Of a stretch of 64,000 nucleotides of DNA, positions 1 through 11,167 are shown in pieces. The stretch's first letter is position 1. Each line of letters starts with the position of its first letter. The stretch covers positions 27,226,242-27,290,241 of the forward strand of contig NC_085141.1 of NCBI RefSeq assembly GCF_024139115.2, read 5' to 3'. Origin of the DNA: Armigeres subalbatus. Its lineage: Eukaryota; Arthropoda; Insecta; Diptera; Culicidae. The translations under genes and the position numbers were made by a program. Below the pieces are notes generated by a model. The model saw nothing but the letters and a program-made list of their open reading frames with translations. It had not been told where the DNA came from and did no database searches.

Positions 1-1308
1 CATTGCTGAACGCCGCCTACAAGGTACTCTCCCAAATTTTATGCCGTCGACTAGCACCAACTGCAAGGGAGTTCGTGGGGCAGTACCAGGCGGGTTTATG
101 GGCGAACGCTCCACCACGGACCAGGTGTTTGCCATTCGCCAAGTACTGCAGAAATGCCGCGAATACAACGTGCCCACACATCATCTATTCATCGACTTCA
201 AAGCCGCATATGATACAATCGATCAGGACCAGCTATGGCAGCTAATGCACGAAACGGATTTCCGGATAAACTGACACGGTTGATCAAAGCGACGATGGAT
301 CGGGTGATGTGCGTAGTTCGAGTTTCAGGGCATTCTCAGGTCCCTTCGAAACCCGCAGAGGGTTACGGCAGGTGATGGTCTTTCGGGATTGCTATTCAAC
401 ATCGCTTTGGAAGGGGTAATACGAAGAGCAGGGATTAACACGAGTGGTACAATTTTCAATAAGTCCGTCCAGCTATTTGGTTTCGCCGACGACATAGATA
501 TTATGGCACGTAACTTTGAGAAGATGGAGAAGGCTACATCAGACGGAAGATGGAAGCTAAGCGGATCGGACTAGTCATCAACATGTCGAGGACGAAGTAC
601 ATGATAGGAAGAGGTTCAAGAGAAGACAATGTGAGCCACCACCGCGAGTTTGCATCGGTGGTGACGAAATCGAGGTGGTAGAAGAATTTGTGTGCTTGGG
701 CTCACTGGTGACTGCCGAAAAGGATACCAGCAGAGAAATTCGGAGACGCATAGTGGCTAGAAATCGTACGTACTTTGGACTCCGCAAGACGCTCCGATCG
801 AATAGAGTTCGCCGCCGTACCAAACTGACAATCTACAAAACGCTAATTAGACCGGTAGTCCTCTACGGACACGAGACCTGGACGATGCTCGTGGAGGACC
901 AACGGGCGCCAGGTTTTCGAAAGGAAAGTGCTGCGTACCATCTATGGTGGGGTGCAGATGGCGGACGGTACGTGGAGGAGGCGAATGAACCACGAATTGC
1001 ATCAGCTGTTGGGAGAACCATCCATCGTTCACACCGCGAAAATCGGACGACTGCGATGGGCCGGGCACGTAGCCAGAATGTCGGACAGTAACCCGGTGAA
1101 AATGGTTCTCGACAACGATCCGACAGGCACAAGAAGGCGAGGTGCGCAGCGGGCAAGGTGGATCGATCAGGTGGAAGATGACTTGCGGACCCTCCGTAGA
1201 CTGCGTGGTTGGCGACGATGTAGCCATGGACCCAGCCGAATGGAAGACTCTTATATACCGCACAGGCCACTTCGGCCTTAGTCTGAATAAATACTAATAA
1301 TAATAATC
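1..1308 (+). mobile_element. RTE-clade LINE, 3' half, degenerate and cut by the window start
   Basis: This is the reverse-transcriptase part of a non-LTR retrotransposon. The first 270 bases encode RT core blocks (NAAYKVLSQIL, then a FIDFKAAYDTID block in another frame). The catalytic block FADDIDIMAR lies at about 481-510. The stretch from 675 encodes the thumb and C-terminal region (CLGSLVTAEKDTSREIRRR, then TLIRPVVLYGHETW, then GTRRRGAQRARWIDQVEDDL near 1120-1180). This BovB-like C-terminus is typical of the RTE clade. Reading jumps between frames at roughly 250, 380, 575 and 920, and a TAG follows at about 572, so it is dead. It ends in a short 3' UTR with a TAA-rich tail at 1280-1308, also usual for RTE. 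The same 3' end recurs at 15624-15746, and relatives lie at 36388-43681, 45197-52240 and 62917-64000. Confidence 0.85.
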
Positions 1309-2589
1309 AAATGATCATCTTCACCTCAATGATCATCTTCCCCCCAGTTGACGGTACCGATGTTTAGTGTTTGTTTAGCAATTTTAAGACGAAAAAAAGT
1401 CGGTTCATCCGAAGCTTTGTTATTGTGAATTGATTTAAATAAGTTCATAAATCATAATCATTAATATTTCACTGTGATCAATTCCCGTTAACTATTAAGA
1501 ATGTCGTTGTGAGAAACTTTCGCTCAACAGATTATGCATCACCGGAATGGACATTTCAAAATGGTATCGGTATTTATTTTGAATTCACTTGGGATTTAAA
1601 ATAAAAACCTCTTTGGTCTCTTGGTTTTCTCTTTTTACCATATCATTAATAAATCTGGGCCATGTATAAACCACCATGTCGTCTTTGTCTTTGTTATCGC
1701 TCGCAATCCAATAATGAAAAAGATTAGATGCACATCACAATGGCAACCCACTCCTCGTATTTCATGCCTATGCTTCTTGTGCCAGAGGTTTACTTCGAAG
1801 TAATTGAGAACTGTGTCTTTCTATGTGCAATGAACGATCCTGTAAGTGCTGTTTTTGTGTTGCTTGATGCCAAAACTTTCATGGGCACGTGCGAAGTAAA
1901 ATGATTTATCCATCGTCCTTGGATAGCTCTCCTATCAGCTGAGTTGAATTGAAATATTATGTAAGGTCGGGAGATTGGCACAGTTTCTTTTGCCAATCTT
2001 ATATTGGGTGAAGGCCAGATGAATATTCGGACGGTGATATAAGCACAGATAAATAGACTTACATATTCACACATACCTTCAATATTTCCCAACTGTCAGA
2101 AAAAAATGCTGTAAAAAACATCAAATAGAAAGTGTGGCAAGTTTCAGTAGAATTACCTGTAGAGAAAAAACAAATATTGCATTAATAGTGATAAAAAAAT
2201 ACAGTGATAACCTGGCGAGGGCTATAAACCAAGAATCAATCTACACATTGAGTATTCCATTCTCCACCATCGAATAACAGAAGGACTCCTACAACAACAG
2301 AATGAAAGGCGGCACAACGATAAATGATGGGACGAGAACAAAACGCCACACAATAAAAGAAATCCTAATTCTTTTTAAAGTTTATAGAACCATTATGTTA
2401 TATAGGTTCAACTGGTCATGGCAGATGTGACGCAAAATCTATGATTTCGTTACGCACCTACCATGTTTTATGGATAGCAAATAGCACTTAAATTAAATAG
2501 AGAATACGAAGATAGTGGAGAGAATGCCTAAATTGTTTCGACATATGATATTTTTAGCGACTCGCGAATATTTAAAACTAGCAGACCCG
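1309..2589. other. AT-rich stretch without recognisable genes
   Basis: I see only AT-rich sequence with short unconvincing open frames of 60-100 codons and no motif. A small direct repeat AATGATCATCTT occurs near 1309-1340. There is no RNA gene or transposon end I can define. Confidence 0.5.
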
Positions 2590-2833
2590 ACAAACTTTGT
2601 TTCGTCTAAAATTGATTTATTCTTTGATTAGTTGTCAAGTTATGCAGAAATGTCTGGTTCAGTTGTATGGGAGCCCCCCTTTCCAAAGAAGGGAGGGGTC
2701 TCGGACCTATAAGAACCTTTCCAGCCCCAAAATATCTGCATACAAATTTTCACGCCAATCGGTTCAGTAGTATCCGAGTCTATAAGGTTCAGACAGACAG
2801 AGATTCATTTTATGTATTTAGAAGAAGAAGAAG
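2590..2833 (+). repeat. Old retroelement 3' end with GAA tail
   Basis: The segment has features seen in a common class of arthropod retroelement 3' ends: a block reading CCGACAAACTTTGTTTCGTC-like at the start, TTTTCACGCCAATCGGTTCA in the middle, a CAGACAGACAG run near 2790-2803, then TTTTATGTATTTAG followed by GAAGAAGAAGAA at 2820-2833. No coding region remains. The exact family cannot be named from the sequence alone. Confidence 0.4.
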
Positions 2834-2904
2834 ATATTGATAATAATGTTAGACGTGAAAGGCGAAGGCGCTTCAACTTCGGAAGTCGGACCTAACGGGT
2901 CCCA

Positions 2905-3045
2905 GAAGAGACAGCAGTTAAAAGATTCACAGCCGCACCAAATGTATCATGTACATAACGCTAATAAAACCCGTGGAGCTCTACGATCATGAGACTTAGA
3001 CCATGCTCAAAGAGGATGTGTACAGGGTCCGGCAATTGAACTGCT
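2905..3045 (+). mobile_element. RTE-clade LINE fragment (RT thumb region)
   Basis: One frame reads RTKCIMYITLIKPVELYDHE followed by a stop and TMLKED. This is a damaged version of the RTE block RTKLTIYKTLIRPVVLYGHE seen intact at about 810-890. Both ends are truncated and there is no tail, so it is an internal scrap. It differs clearly from the other RTE copies here, so it is probably older. Confidence 0.6.
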
Positions 3046-3049
3046 ACAT

Positions 3050-3425
3050 AAGTGAGTAAAAATAATATAATACAAAATACGTATTGGAAATTAGTTCTAC
3101 AAAACGTCGTCGAACCGTGGGCACGTCGTTATTTTGATACCAGGGGTTGGGTCTTACGACAGGATTCGACGCTGGCTCAAAAAGTGAAGAAAACCCAACT
3201 AAGGGGTTTTCAGGGGTCATTTCGAGCAAACAGTGCAGTGGCCGGCGAACTTGCCGGGCATACTTACTTACACTTATGGATCCTGTACACCTCCGGTGGT
3301 GCAAAGGGCCGACTTGAAAGATCTCCATCCTGAGCGATGCCCGGCTATCGCTTTAACCTGTTGCCAGGTTAGATTTCGGTCGACTTCTTTTATTTCTTTA
3401 TTGAGGCTTCGCCGCCATGAGCCGG
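3050..3425 (-). mobile_element. LINE C-terminal fragment
   Basis: On the minus strand from about 3420 to 3285 the sequence reads RRSLNKEIKEVDRNLTWQQV, then AGHRSGWRSFKSALCTTGG and a stop. A tryptophan-rich end of the form (D/H)RxxWRSFxxALC is common at the end of insect endonuclease-RT LINE ORFs, so this is probably the last 45 codons plus 3' UTR of a LINE. It is opposite in orientation to the RTE scrap just upstream. The clade is uncertain. Confidence 0.4.
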
Positions 3426-5261
3426 GCATAAACACTATGAATTTCACTGTCAGGAGTATGTTGGAGGCCTCGGCTTCTCCAAAACATCATGTTTTTTGTG
3501 CAAGTCCTGAAGCAACATCTGATGACATCAGGTGAAATACCACAAATGCACCTGCGGGCCTCGTACGATGCGTTTCTTAATCGTCTGCGACAGGTGGTTC
3601 AGTTCAAGAACAGAAAAGATGAACGTTACCCATGAACATGAAAATCAAATGAAATTGAAATGAAATATTTTTGTTATGATTAATTTGTCTGTTTATTCTA
3701 ATGAAGCACTTCAACGGCCGGACCCTAGAAGCACTGGGGTGTTCGAAATAGGCTAGAGGTGTGAGGATCAGGTACAGAACGACTCACTATCATCCCAAAA
3801 ATAATGAAAAACGAAAGCAATTTGTTTTTAATCCCTTGTATTAGCACTCATAGTATTGATTTAAATCCACAGTTGCATGGACTGATTACGAATTCCAGCC
3901 GTCGAAACTGTAAACTGATTTAAAAGTAAAATCCACAATTTGCATTCAACTGTTATCAAAATCTATCGAGCAACTCATTCTCAACATACATTCATTCCAA
4001 GAAGTATAATACCCACTCGCATATGGCTTCATCGTGTCATTCAACAAACCAGCGGAGCTGTTGGAAGTAGGTATGCCATTCGCTTTCTTTCACTTGTGCG
4101 CAAAATAAAGTCCCGAGATGTTCGCCACGTTCGCCGGTTTTCACGTGCCAACGTCGCTCCGTACATCGGTTTGCCAAGAAACTATGGATGGACGGACATT
4201 TCCATGCATAATTCAAACAGTCGGTGTTGGTCATGATTCTACACCCCACCGGTGCTCGAACTTGTGAGCCGTGGGTCTTAGCGAGACGACTTGACGTTTG
4301 GACAATGAATCTCTGCAATCCCCCGTTCCACTCGAGTGGAGATGGTCCCGTTCGTCGCACTAACAACGACTGACTGTGAGTGGGATTGATTAAATCTACT
4401 TCCAGTTGGGGTGTGTTTGTCGAGTTGGACACCAATGCCGGGGAGGGCTATAAATCTGAGCGTCATCCAAAATCATTAGAGACTGCATTCAAAAGGCACG
4501 ATCGGATTGGGTTAACGCACAAAGACAAATGACAATTATGCTTCTTGTTGAAATGGCGCAGAGTTCAATGTCATGCTACTGAAGATAAAATAGACAGACT
4601 CAATTCGATTTTGGTAGCAAGTTCGACATTTTAACGTTGTCAAAATCCAATATTTTCAAGAACCTTCATATTCCTTCGCTTATTGTGATTAGATGATACA
4701 GTATGATATAGTATCATTAGTATCATTAGAAAAGAGTTCTGATAACTGCAATATTGAGCATAATTTTTTGATGTAATTGTTGTCTTGGAGCATAACGTTC
4801 CTTCTAAAATGTTACACTTTTAACAACTTAAAACATAAAAAAATTTAAATATTAAAAAACATAATATTATAATTATCAATCAAATGCTGTCCACCACGAA
4901 TAAATTAAAACAATTTATGCAACTAAAGGCAAAATAAATTGAATCGATCGATTCATAAAATTATTTTTCTTTTTATTGCCTTCGCAGCCGGAAACTGGGA
5001 CATTGCAGCCTCTTTGCTTACTTCTAATGTTATTGCCTGTGAAGTTTCAAAGCTAAAGCGACCATTGTTACATTTGCATATCATGTAGCGGTGGAAAGAA
5101 AAATTCGCACCCGGAAATGTTCCAATCTGAACAGCGATTCGAAACCATCCACTTTCAGCGTGGTATGGATAATTTGTATAAATGTACTATACATCAATTA
5201 GCATCAGCATATTTTTGTTTGAAATGTTGTGTTCGAGCTCATGTTTATAATAAAGCCATTT
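3426..5261. other. AT-rich stretch, no gene recognised
   Basis: Apart from a tRNA-like patch at 4207-4310 I see no motif. The 132-codon minus-strand frame at 4037-4435 runs through that patch and has no recognisable domain. 4480-5110 is strongly AT-rich. Confidence 0.45.
4207..4310 (-). repeat. Possible tRNA-related SINE head
   Basis: The minus strand contains CTCGCTAAGACCCACGG followed shortly by CAAGTTCGAGCACC, which resembles a pol III box A remnant and a box B (GGTTCGANNCC-like). The spacing is too short for an intact tRNA and no cloverleaf closes. A SINE head is the best guess. No tail or target duplication was found. Confidence 0.3.
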
Positions 5262-5340
5262 TTATTATTTCACGCATACTGCGACGCAGCAAAGCTGAAA
5301 TAATAATAATGACAGTTTTGCGTTGATTCCGTATTGAGTT
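5262..5340. repeat. Dispersed hairpin-like repeat (copy 1)
   Basis: ATTATTTCACGCATACTGCG and the nearby CGCAGCAAAGCTGAAATAAT form an imperfect inverted repeat. It is followed by ATGACAGTTTTGCGTTGATT and CCGTATTGAGT. A second copy of the right half lies at about 33491-33551. This looks like the end of a MITE, but the other end was not located. Confidence 0.45.
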
Positions 5341-6119
5341 TTGGATACCGGGAGGCTTAACCTTAAAGTTGTTTGAAGCTCACTTCTATGCTGTCACAAC
5401 GTCTATATTGGGTATTGCGTGGAAGGACGAAAAATAATTTAGTTCGAAACATAGCCTTAATTCGTTCCTTGAAGTTATTTTTACTTGATTGATAAATCTG
5501 CATTTTCATTGAAAGATTTACTCCTTTTAGAAATTCGTCATTTAATATATTGAAAAAATCAGAAGGGCTGGGCTGTGTACAAAACACGACCGCAAGGAAG
5601 ACGTTGGACAATGTAGGGATATTAACGGGTGGCCAGTAAAAAACGGGAATTTCAATACTTCAATACTTTTCTATGAGAACAATAATGCTTTCAGAGAAAT
5701 ATTTCCTTATGTGAATGAATCCTTAGAATATTCAGAAAGTTGTCGCCCACACACTTTTACTCCAACATGTTCAGTTGTTTAAAACATGCCGTCAAACAGG
5801 AAGTACTGTGGCGCGCATTGTATATTTTTTTCAAGCGAACAAAAATCATGGGAAAAATACACGGTGGATAATTTTAAACGTGAAAATGTTTCGAAAACTG
5901 TTAAAGGATGTTTGTTTTACTGAGCTCCATTGTGCATAAAGGTGATTGGAAGACCAAAGAAAAGAAGCAACTTATCAATAGGATCAGAAGCATCATCCGG
6001 AAATGGCAGCCGTCGGATACAGTTCAACGAGCTATTTCAAATTTATTATACATTTCCACAAAAATATCAGAAAAATATATTAAGCTTTTAGTGGAATGTA
6101 TTAAACCGTCTAAGACAAA
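5341..6119. other. AT-rich stretch, no gene recognised
   Basis: Contains two short frames (minus 5363-5611 and plus 5908-6123, 71 codons rich in lysine and isoleucine) without recognisable motifs. No initiation context or flanking gene structure supports either. Confidence 0.4.
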
Positions 6120-6178
6120 TTAAGTACTGTCCATTTAATTCCACCATTAACTGGTGGAATTAAATGGACAGTACTTAA
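6120..6178. repeat. Perfect 27-bp inverted repeat with 5-nt loop
   Basis: The arms 6120-6146 and 6152-6178 are exact reverse complements around TTAAC. The arms begin TTAAGTACTGTCCATTTAAT. No target duplication is visible beside it. Confidence 0.85.
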
Positions 6179-6551
6179 GGTGAAGGTGGATTGAGTACCA
6201 AAACAAAGCTTTGAAAGTATTTGTAAAATAAAAACTGTCATATACTGTAGTAGTATTGGAGTCGTATTAAAAAAACAAAAAAGAATATTAGTAGGGTGGT
6301 TCAAAAACGACCCAGCACCACCACGCTTACTCGATTCCGTCCCATGTTCCGAGTGTCCTCCAAAAACCGATTTGAACAAAAAGTGGTTGAGCGCATGCCG
6401 GTTCAAGGTTGTATGAAATCTAGTATGGAAACTAAACCTTTTATTACACTGGCTACAGTGCCTCCCCTCCATACGCTGGCGAAAAGAGAACCCACATAGC
6501 TGAAAGCAACATTCCAGAGACTTCACTGAAAGAAAACCGCACCGCAGAAAA
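6179..6551. other. Unassigned, repeat-like
   Basis: From 6292 the sequence starts TAGGGTGGTTCAAAAACGAC, a form seen at the edge of insect interspersed repeats, but no matching opposite end was found. No coding region is evident. Confidence 0.3.
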
Positions 6552-6645
6552 GATCCATTGATTACGTAACGCAAAAATAGCATTTTATACCCCACTCACC
6601 CCCATGTCACACTTTTTGTATGAAGCATCTGCCCCTGGTGCGATA
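6552..6645 (+). repeat. Truncated MITE (GATCCATT-ATTACGTAACG family)
   Basis: Begins GATCCATTGATTACGTAACG and continues into CCCCCATGTCACACTTTTTG-type sequence. A fuller copy with both ends lies at 22173-22313. Here only the left half remains. Confidence 0.5.
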
Positions 6646-6690
6646 GTGTAGACTAGACTAGACTAGCAGTATCTGCCCCTGGTGCGATAG
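6627..6690. repeat. 20-bp direct repeat around an AGACT microsatellite
   Basis: ATCTGCCCCTGGTGCGATAG occurs exactly at 6627-6646 and 6671-6690. The spacer is a short TAGAC run. This is a small local tandem duplication. Confidence 0.8.
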
Positions 6691-7198
6691 ATATCACAGA
6701 CAAATTCTGGGTATTTTGTTGAATTGCACGTTTTACTGATGCCTTCTGAGAAGCCTAATCATCATGCTAAAGATTCGAAACCTCGATTAAAATCGACTTC
6801 CAACTATTGGAACGATCATTCAATATGGATTGTCTATGGAGTTGAAGCTCTTCAATATTTCATCCAGTCATATGGTCTCCCCCTCCTTGGGGAGCCCAAT
6901 GACGAAGCATCACAATCAGAATAATATTAAATTCAACCTCGCCATATAAACTGTCTTACAAGCCTGGAAACGACTTGTGGACGGTAAGCCTCTATTCAAA
7001 CCAGCCCAAACCATCGGATGACACCCAAATTATAAATCACAATCTCCTGAGCAGGGAGCAAAATTTATTTTTTATTGCCACCTAATTATTAGTTTGCTGC
7101 TGCCGGTGCCGTTGTTTACATTCGCTCCGCGATCAGTTTTTAATCGTTTTTTTTCGGGCAAAAATAGCAGTTTATATTAAGTTTTCGGTTTAAACAAG
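6691..7198. other. No gene recognised
   Basis: A 66-codon frame at 6724-6924 has no motif. The rest is AT-rich. Confidence 0.4.
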
Positions 7199-7455
7199 TC
7201 TAGATTGCTTTGAGAATAGGTCGTATGTGCAAACGAGAGATTCTCTTTGATCACGCTCTCTTTTGCTAATATATCGGCTAGTTTTGCATGTTTTGCTACA
7301 TTTCCACTTCAGCAAGATAGACAAAGTTATTGTCTTTGGATATCTGCCAAGAAATTCGAAGTAAAGTTTTGTATAGTTTCGCAATAATCGAAAGAGAATA
7401 GATCCAAAGAGAGACTCTCTTTTGCACATACGACCTATTTTCAAAGCACTCTAGA
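7199..7455. mobile_element. 257-bp MITE with ~40-bp terminal inverted repeats
   Basis: The left end TCTAGATTGCTTTGAGAATA and the inverted right end TCTAGAGTGCTTTGAAAATA match, and both continue into GGTCGTATGTGCAAA(C/A)GAGAG. The termini are TCTAGA, itself a palindrome, so terminal repeat and target duplication cannot be separated. There is no coding capacity. The superfamily is not assignable. Confidence 0.75.
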
Positions 7456-8142
7456 AGTGACTGATTTCGAAAAGTGATGTTTAATTTGCATTCCATCAAC
7501 ATTTCGGGCTCCTCATGTGCGGAGAAGTGAGTGAAAACTTGATTTTTTCAGTGCCCTTTGAGAAGAAGTGAAGTGCAGTGATAATCCCACCAAATCGCGA
7601 ACGGCTAATAAATTGGCACGAAACTGTTGATTTATTATATTATTCGAGCCGAAATGCATGGGACTCTTTGGATAAACATGTTCATTATCACGGGAAGTGA
7701 ATAAATATGCTGTGAGCAGGTTAGTAATTTGAATATTAAGCTTTTGTTCAATGGTGTTCGATGCATTCGAATGTTGATGGGAGAGGAGTGCGGGAGGTGT
7801 GGGGTTGGCCCGTGGAAGGTCCGGTGCCATATTGGCGGCCATCGTGGTACTCTTCCAACTATGTCCTTAATTCGTCTTAGACGGTTTCACAAAAATATGC
7901 CTACCACACTTCTGCTACAACATTTGATTTTCCATTTGCATTCGATTAAACATAATCGATTAAGTTTGCAAAAAAACATCAAGCATCCTATTTTTCATGA
8001 TGACATTTTGAAGTGTGTGTAAAACGATCGTCATATTTTGGGTAGTTCGATTTACGTGTGTATCGATCCTTTCGGACGCGAGTTGGCGCCATATGTGGTG
8101 TCGCCAAAATTTCGTGAGAGTAAATCATATTGTTAACATAGT
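7456..8142. other. Non-coding stretch beside LINE remnant
   Basis: No convincing gene. The GC-richer patch at 7760-7860 encodes no recognisable motif in any frame. From 8143 onward the minus strand is LINE sequence. Confidence 0.4.
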
Positions 8143-8784
8143 ATATTTGGTTCCGGTCTCCGGCGATGATAAACTGCCCCTGCCACCGAATGAGCTTGAC
8201 TATTGCTTCGTAGTTCGACCGACGTGCCGTCGTCAACTTTGGCTTGTGTGGGACAGTAAGTCACGATGAACGTGACGACTCCGGCGGAGGTGATGACTTC
8301 CACTCCGACGCCTGATGACTTCCAAAAATAGGAAAATTTTAAGCTTAAGGTCCGGCAGCAGGCGATGTTGACCGCAAGGCGATTGTCACTCCTCCCCCAC
8401 TGGAGTTTATTCGATCAAACCTCACCAGCCTAACACCCGGAATTGTTGCACTTACCTCGAGGTGGGTTTCGGTGATGAAAGCCGCGCCAATCTCCTTCTC
8501 TTCAAGCTCTGCTCGATGATTTTGCTCTTGAGCGAGTAGGCGTTCCAGTTTGCCGAACCAAAACTAGAAGCCATTTTCAATGAGGAAAAGGCCCAGAGTG
8601 TATATCTGGTCGAACCGGGATTTGCAGCTTCGAAGCCGAGCCACAAGTTGGCTGAATATTGGAGCCATCTTCTCCGGGGTGTAGAGCGGTGGGGAATCAT
8701 CCGAGGGTAGAGGATGATCATGTTGCTGCCGGCGAAATACAGGAGGAGGGAGCGGGGGCAATTCGTTTGAGGATGAAACCGGCG
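8143..8784 (-). mobile_element. Jockey-clade LINE, start of ORF2 endonuclease (degenerate)
   Basis: Read on the minus strand, this parallels 61480-62040 of the plus-strand Jockey-type copy. The shared block near 8700 encodes the start of ORF2, and FIIAGDRN at about 8160-8190 is the damaged form of the APE endonuclease motif FIIAGDLN. Many frameshifts make it dead. It continues at 10512-10778 after removal of the Transib-like insertion at 8785-10511. Comparison with 61440-61460 shows an exact uninterrupted junction. Confidence 0.75.
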
Positions 8785-9454
8785 CACAGTGGGACCAATC
8801 CCAAAAAAGACGGTCAAAAATGTTAGAAGTGAATAAAATGGTCTAGCATGCCACATATTATGATATTTCATTGAATGGGTGGTTCATCTTCTCGGCATCA
8901 CCGACCCGTAAGCTAGAGATCCACTACCGGAACGAGAGGTGGGGCACCAGTCGTCGCAAGCACGCTAACGTTCTCAAAGACAACGTGCTTGCACCAAGTG
9001 GTGCCTCATCAAATATCAATGGCTGGCGCCGCCAGTGTAGAGTTCTATTTCTATTAGCACTTTCACAGGTATTAACTGCTACCTTTAATTACCGATTTCT
9101 GCCGCCTCACAGCAGTGCTAACGGAAAAATGTATTCCATTATTAGAAATTGTAAACATATAGAATGGATCGTCCCTACACAAACTAAAGCTGTAGAGGCG
9201 CAAATCGTTTCTTGATATTACGGTTCATGTGAAAAACTCATGATCTTTTTACAGAGTAAGTATGGAAAATTAGACGTAGGGGTCAAATAAAATACTTTCC
9301 CTGCATAGCGACTAAGCATGACATGACTTGATAGTTTGTCCTACTTCCTTTAACAATATTTTCAAAATCTCAGAGCGCAAGTGCCTGTAAAATCTCATGA
9401 TCACATGGAATTTCCCTAATTAAAGTATGCGTAAGACGAGAACAAATTGTACTA

Positions 9455-9856
9455 GGGGGCCGTGCACATATTACGTATGCCCTTATGGTGGAGGGGGATC
9501 TGTCGTTTTACCTATAAATAAAAAAATCATTTGTATGTACACACTCAGTTTTTAATTCTGCAGCTCGGCAAAAATCCGCACAGCCGTCTGCCCAGCAAAA
9601 TAAAACTGATATCCAGCAAAAATGGCGTTTGTTATTCGGTAAATTATTTGCTGATTTTCGGTAAATTATTTGCTGATTTTCAGCAATTTTGACAGAAATC
9701 TCGGCAAAAAACATGTTTGCTGGGGCACGGCTGTGCGAAACTCGGTAAAAGTTTAACATTTTGCTGAGATCCCGGTAAAAAAAATTAAGTGTGTAAGAAA
9801 TCTTACATGAAGGGAGGGATGTTGAAATAACGCTTACGTAATAAGTGTACGACCCC
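9455..9856. mobile_element. TA-flanked MITE nested in the Transib-like element
   Basis: Ends GGGGGCCGTGCACATATTAC and, inverted, GGGGTCGTACACTTATTACG; flanked by TA at 9453-9454 and 9857-9858. No coding capacity. A TA duplication suggests Tc1/mariner mobilisation. It holds a second MITE at 9540-9793. Confidence 0.75.
9540..9793. mobile_element. Second-level nested MITE, TA-flanked
   Basis: Ends CACACTCAGTTTTTAATTCT and, inverted, CACACTTAATTTTTTTTACC; TA at 9538-9539 and 9794-9795. The inner parts also pair imperfectly (GCACAGCCGT on both sides). An internal block containing GGTAAATTATTTGCTGATTT is repeated in tandem near 9637-9680. Confidence 0.7.
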
Positions 9857-10511
9857 TAGACAATTTTCAGCTGATGTCGCACCATTGTATTGGGGCAAAT
9901 GAAATGAAGGAGAAGAAAACATATTGTGCGTTGCTTTTTATCAAAATTGATTGGCAAGACCGAAACGTCCACTGTCAGTAAAACCGAAATAACTGAGCGG
10001 GCGGAGGTGGCGGAACCTAATTTCTGCAGGATTGGATTCCTGACAAAAAATGAAACAACAGTGTGAATTTCATTGATGGGTACCGATGGGTACCTTTTGA
10101 ATTCACAATGAATACAACAAGAAGATAATACAATAATAATTTTATACATAATAAAGACCGAGTACTTTCTGCGCGATCAAAAATAATTTACGAACGTATA
10201 TTCATGGCTTTATTAGTTTTGGACCACACTGTGATGGTGCCAAATATAATAGAGTTTGGAGTGATGTATACGTTGTAGCCAACATGATGAAGCAGTAAGA
10301 TAAATGTTAGAAGATTTAACAGAATAAAAAATCGACAACATGCTCAACTTGTATTGACTGTAAAGGTAAGATCCACCCGAATAAAACGACTCAAAACTAT
10401 GTTAACATCATCGTCAAGTATTCTACTAACAACCCATGACTCAAGTTATCAATTTGGATCATTTTGAAAAAATGGTTTTTGACCGTCTTTTTGAAGATTG
10501 GTCCTTCTGTG

Positions 10512-10778
10512 CGGCGGTGCTGGAGCTTGAACCGACGCAGCTGCTGCTGCCAGTCGCTTGTGCGGTTGTAACGGTGGGAGGATTGGAATCGCTCGACGGG
10601 GAGCCGCGATGGCCGGATAGTTCACCTCGTTGACTACAGGAACACGGTTCTTCTTCGGTAGGGTCCTGGTGGAAGCCTTCTTCCGGATTTCCAGGAACTC
10701 GGCTCGCTTTGGGCAGTCCTTTTGGTGGCCCGTAGTTTGTCACCGCAGTTAGTGCACTTGGGATTGGCCACCTCCATC
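10512..10778 (-). mobile_element. Jockey-clade LINE, end of ORF1 (gag-like)
   Basis: The minus strand reads PKCTNCGDK, the end of a CCHC knuckle, then a frame with EEEPCSCSQRGELSGHRGSP that parallels 61240-61400 in the plus-strand copy almost base for base. It joins directly to 8784 if the Transib-like insertion is removed. The upstream part of ORF1 is missing. Confidence 0.7.
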
Positions 10779-11167
10779 GCCGCTAATAACACTGATCGTT
10801 CGCTAATTAATGCGTTTTGATGAGCGTCAATGTTGTATACTTTTTGCATACAACAAGGGAAATTTTTACGCGGAAAAAAGCATCGTTCCCGCGGAAACAA
10901 AACGTCATATCGATTTTGACATCAAGCCAATGGATATTGCATGCCAGTCTGCATAATGTTTAGCTCTTGGTTTTATTCAGACTATTTCAAAGTAACTGTT
11001 GAAACTTTCAAAATAAAAGCAAAATTATTTGAGTAAAGACTCAATTCCCTCTAATAAAATAATTCAAATTAAATTGATGGCTTTGAATTAGAGAACCTAG
11101 CAATGAAGCAAGTAAAGCATCATAGTTATTGGTTTGGTGCACCAAAACTCTACAAAATATAAAACAA
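10779..11167. other. AT-rich, no gene recognised
   Basis: Contains only a short inverted pair GTTGTATAC / GCATACAAC near 10830-10853. No coding motif. Confidence 0.4.

Larger units (their letters stand above)
8785..10511. mobile_element. Transib-like DNA element with RSS-like ends, non-autonomous
   Basis: Left end (8785 onward) is CACAGTG, 22 bp, TCAAAAATG. The right end read inward from 10511 is CACAGAA, 22 bp, TCAAAAACC. The two 22-bp segments are near-identical, giving terminal repeats of about 38 bp. The element is flanked by CGGCG at 8780-8784 and 10512-10516. Removing it with one CGGCG restores the LINE sequence found uninterrupted at about 61440. A 5-bp GC-rich duplication and a CAC(A/R)TG-type heptamer are hallmarks of the Transib superfamily, the relatives of RAG1. 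I see no transposase. Frames inside (plus 8871-9215, minus 9856-10149) have no motif. A 402-bp MITE sits inside, so the original element was about 1.3 kb. Confidence 0.7.

Noticed and set aside
10436..10743. Alanine/serine-rich frames as genes
   Set aside because: The minus strand is decayed Jockey-type ORF1 and the plus frame starts inside the Transib-like terminus.
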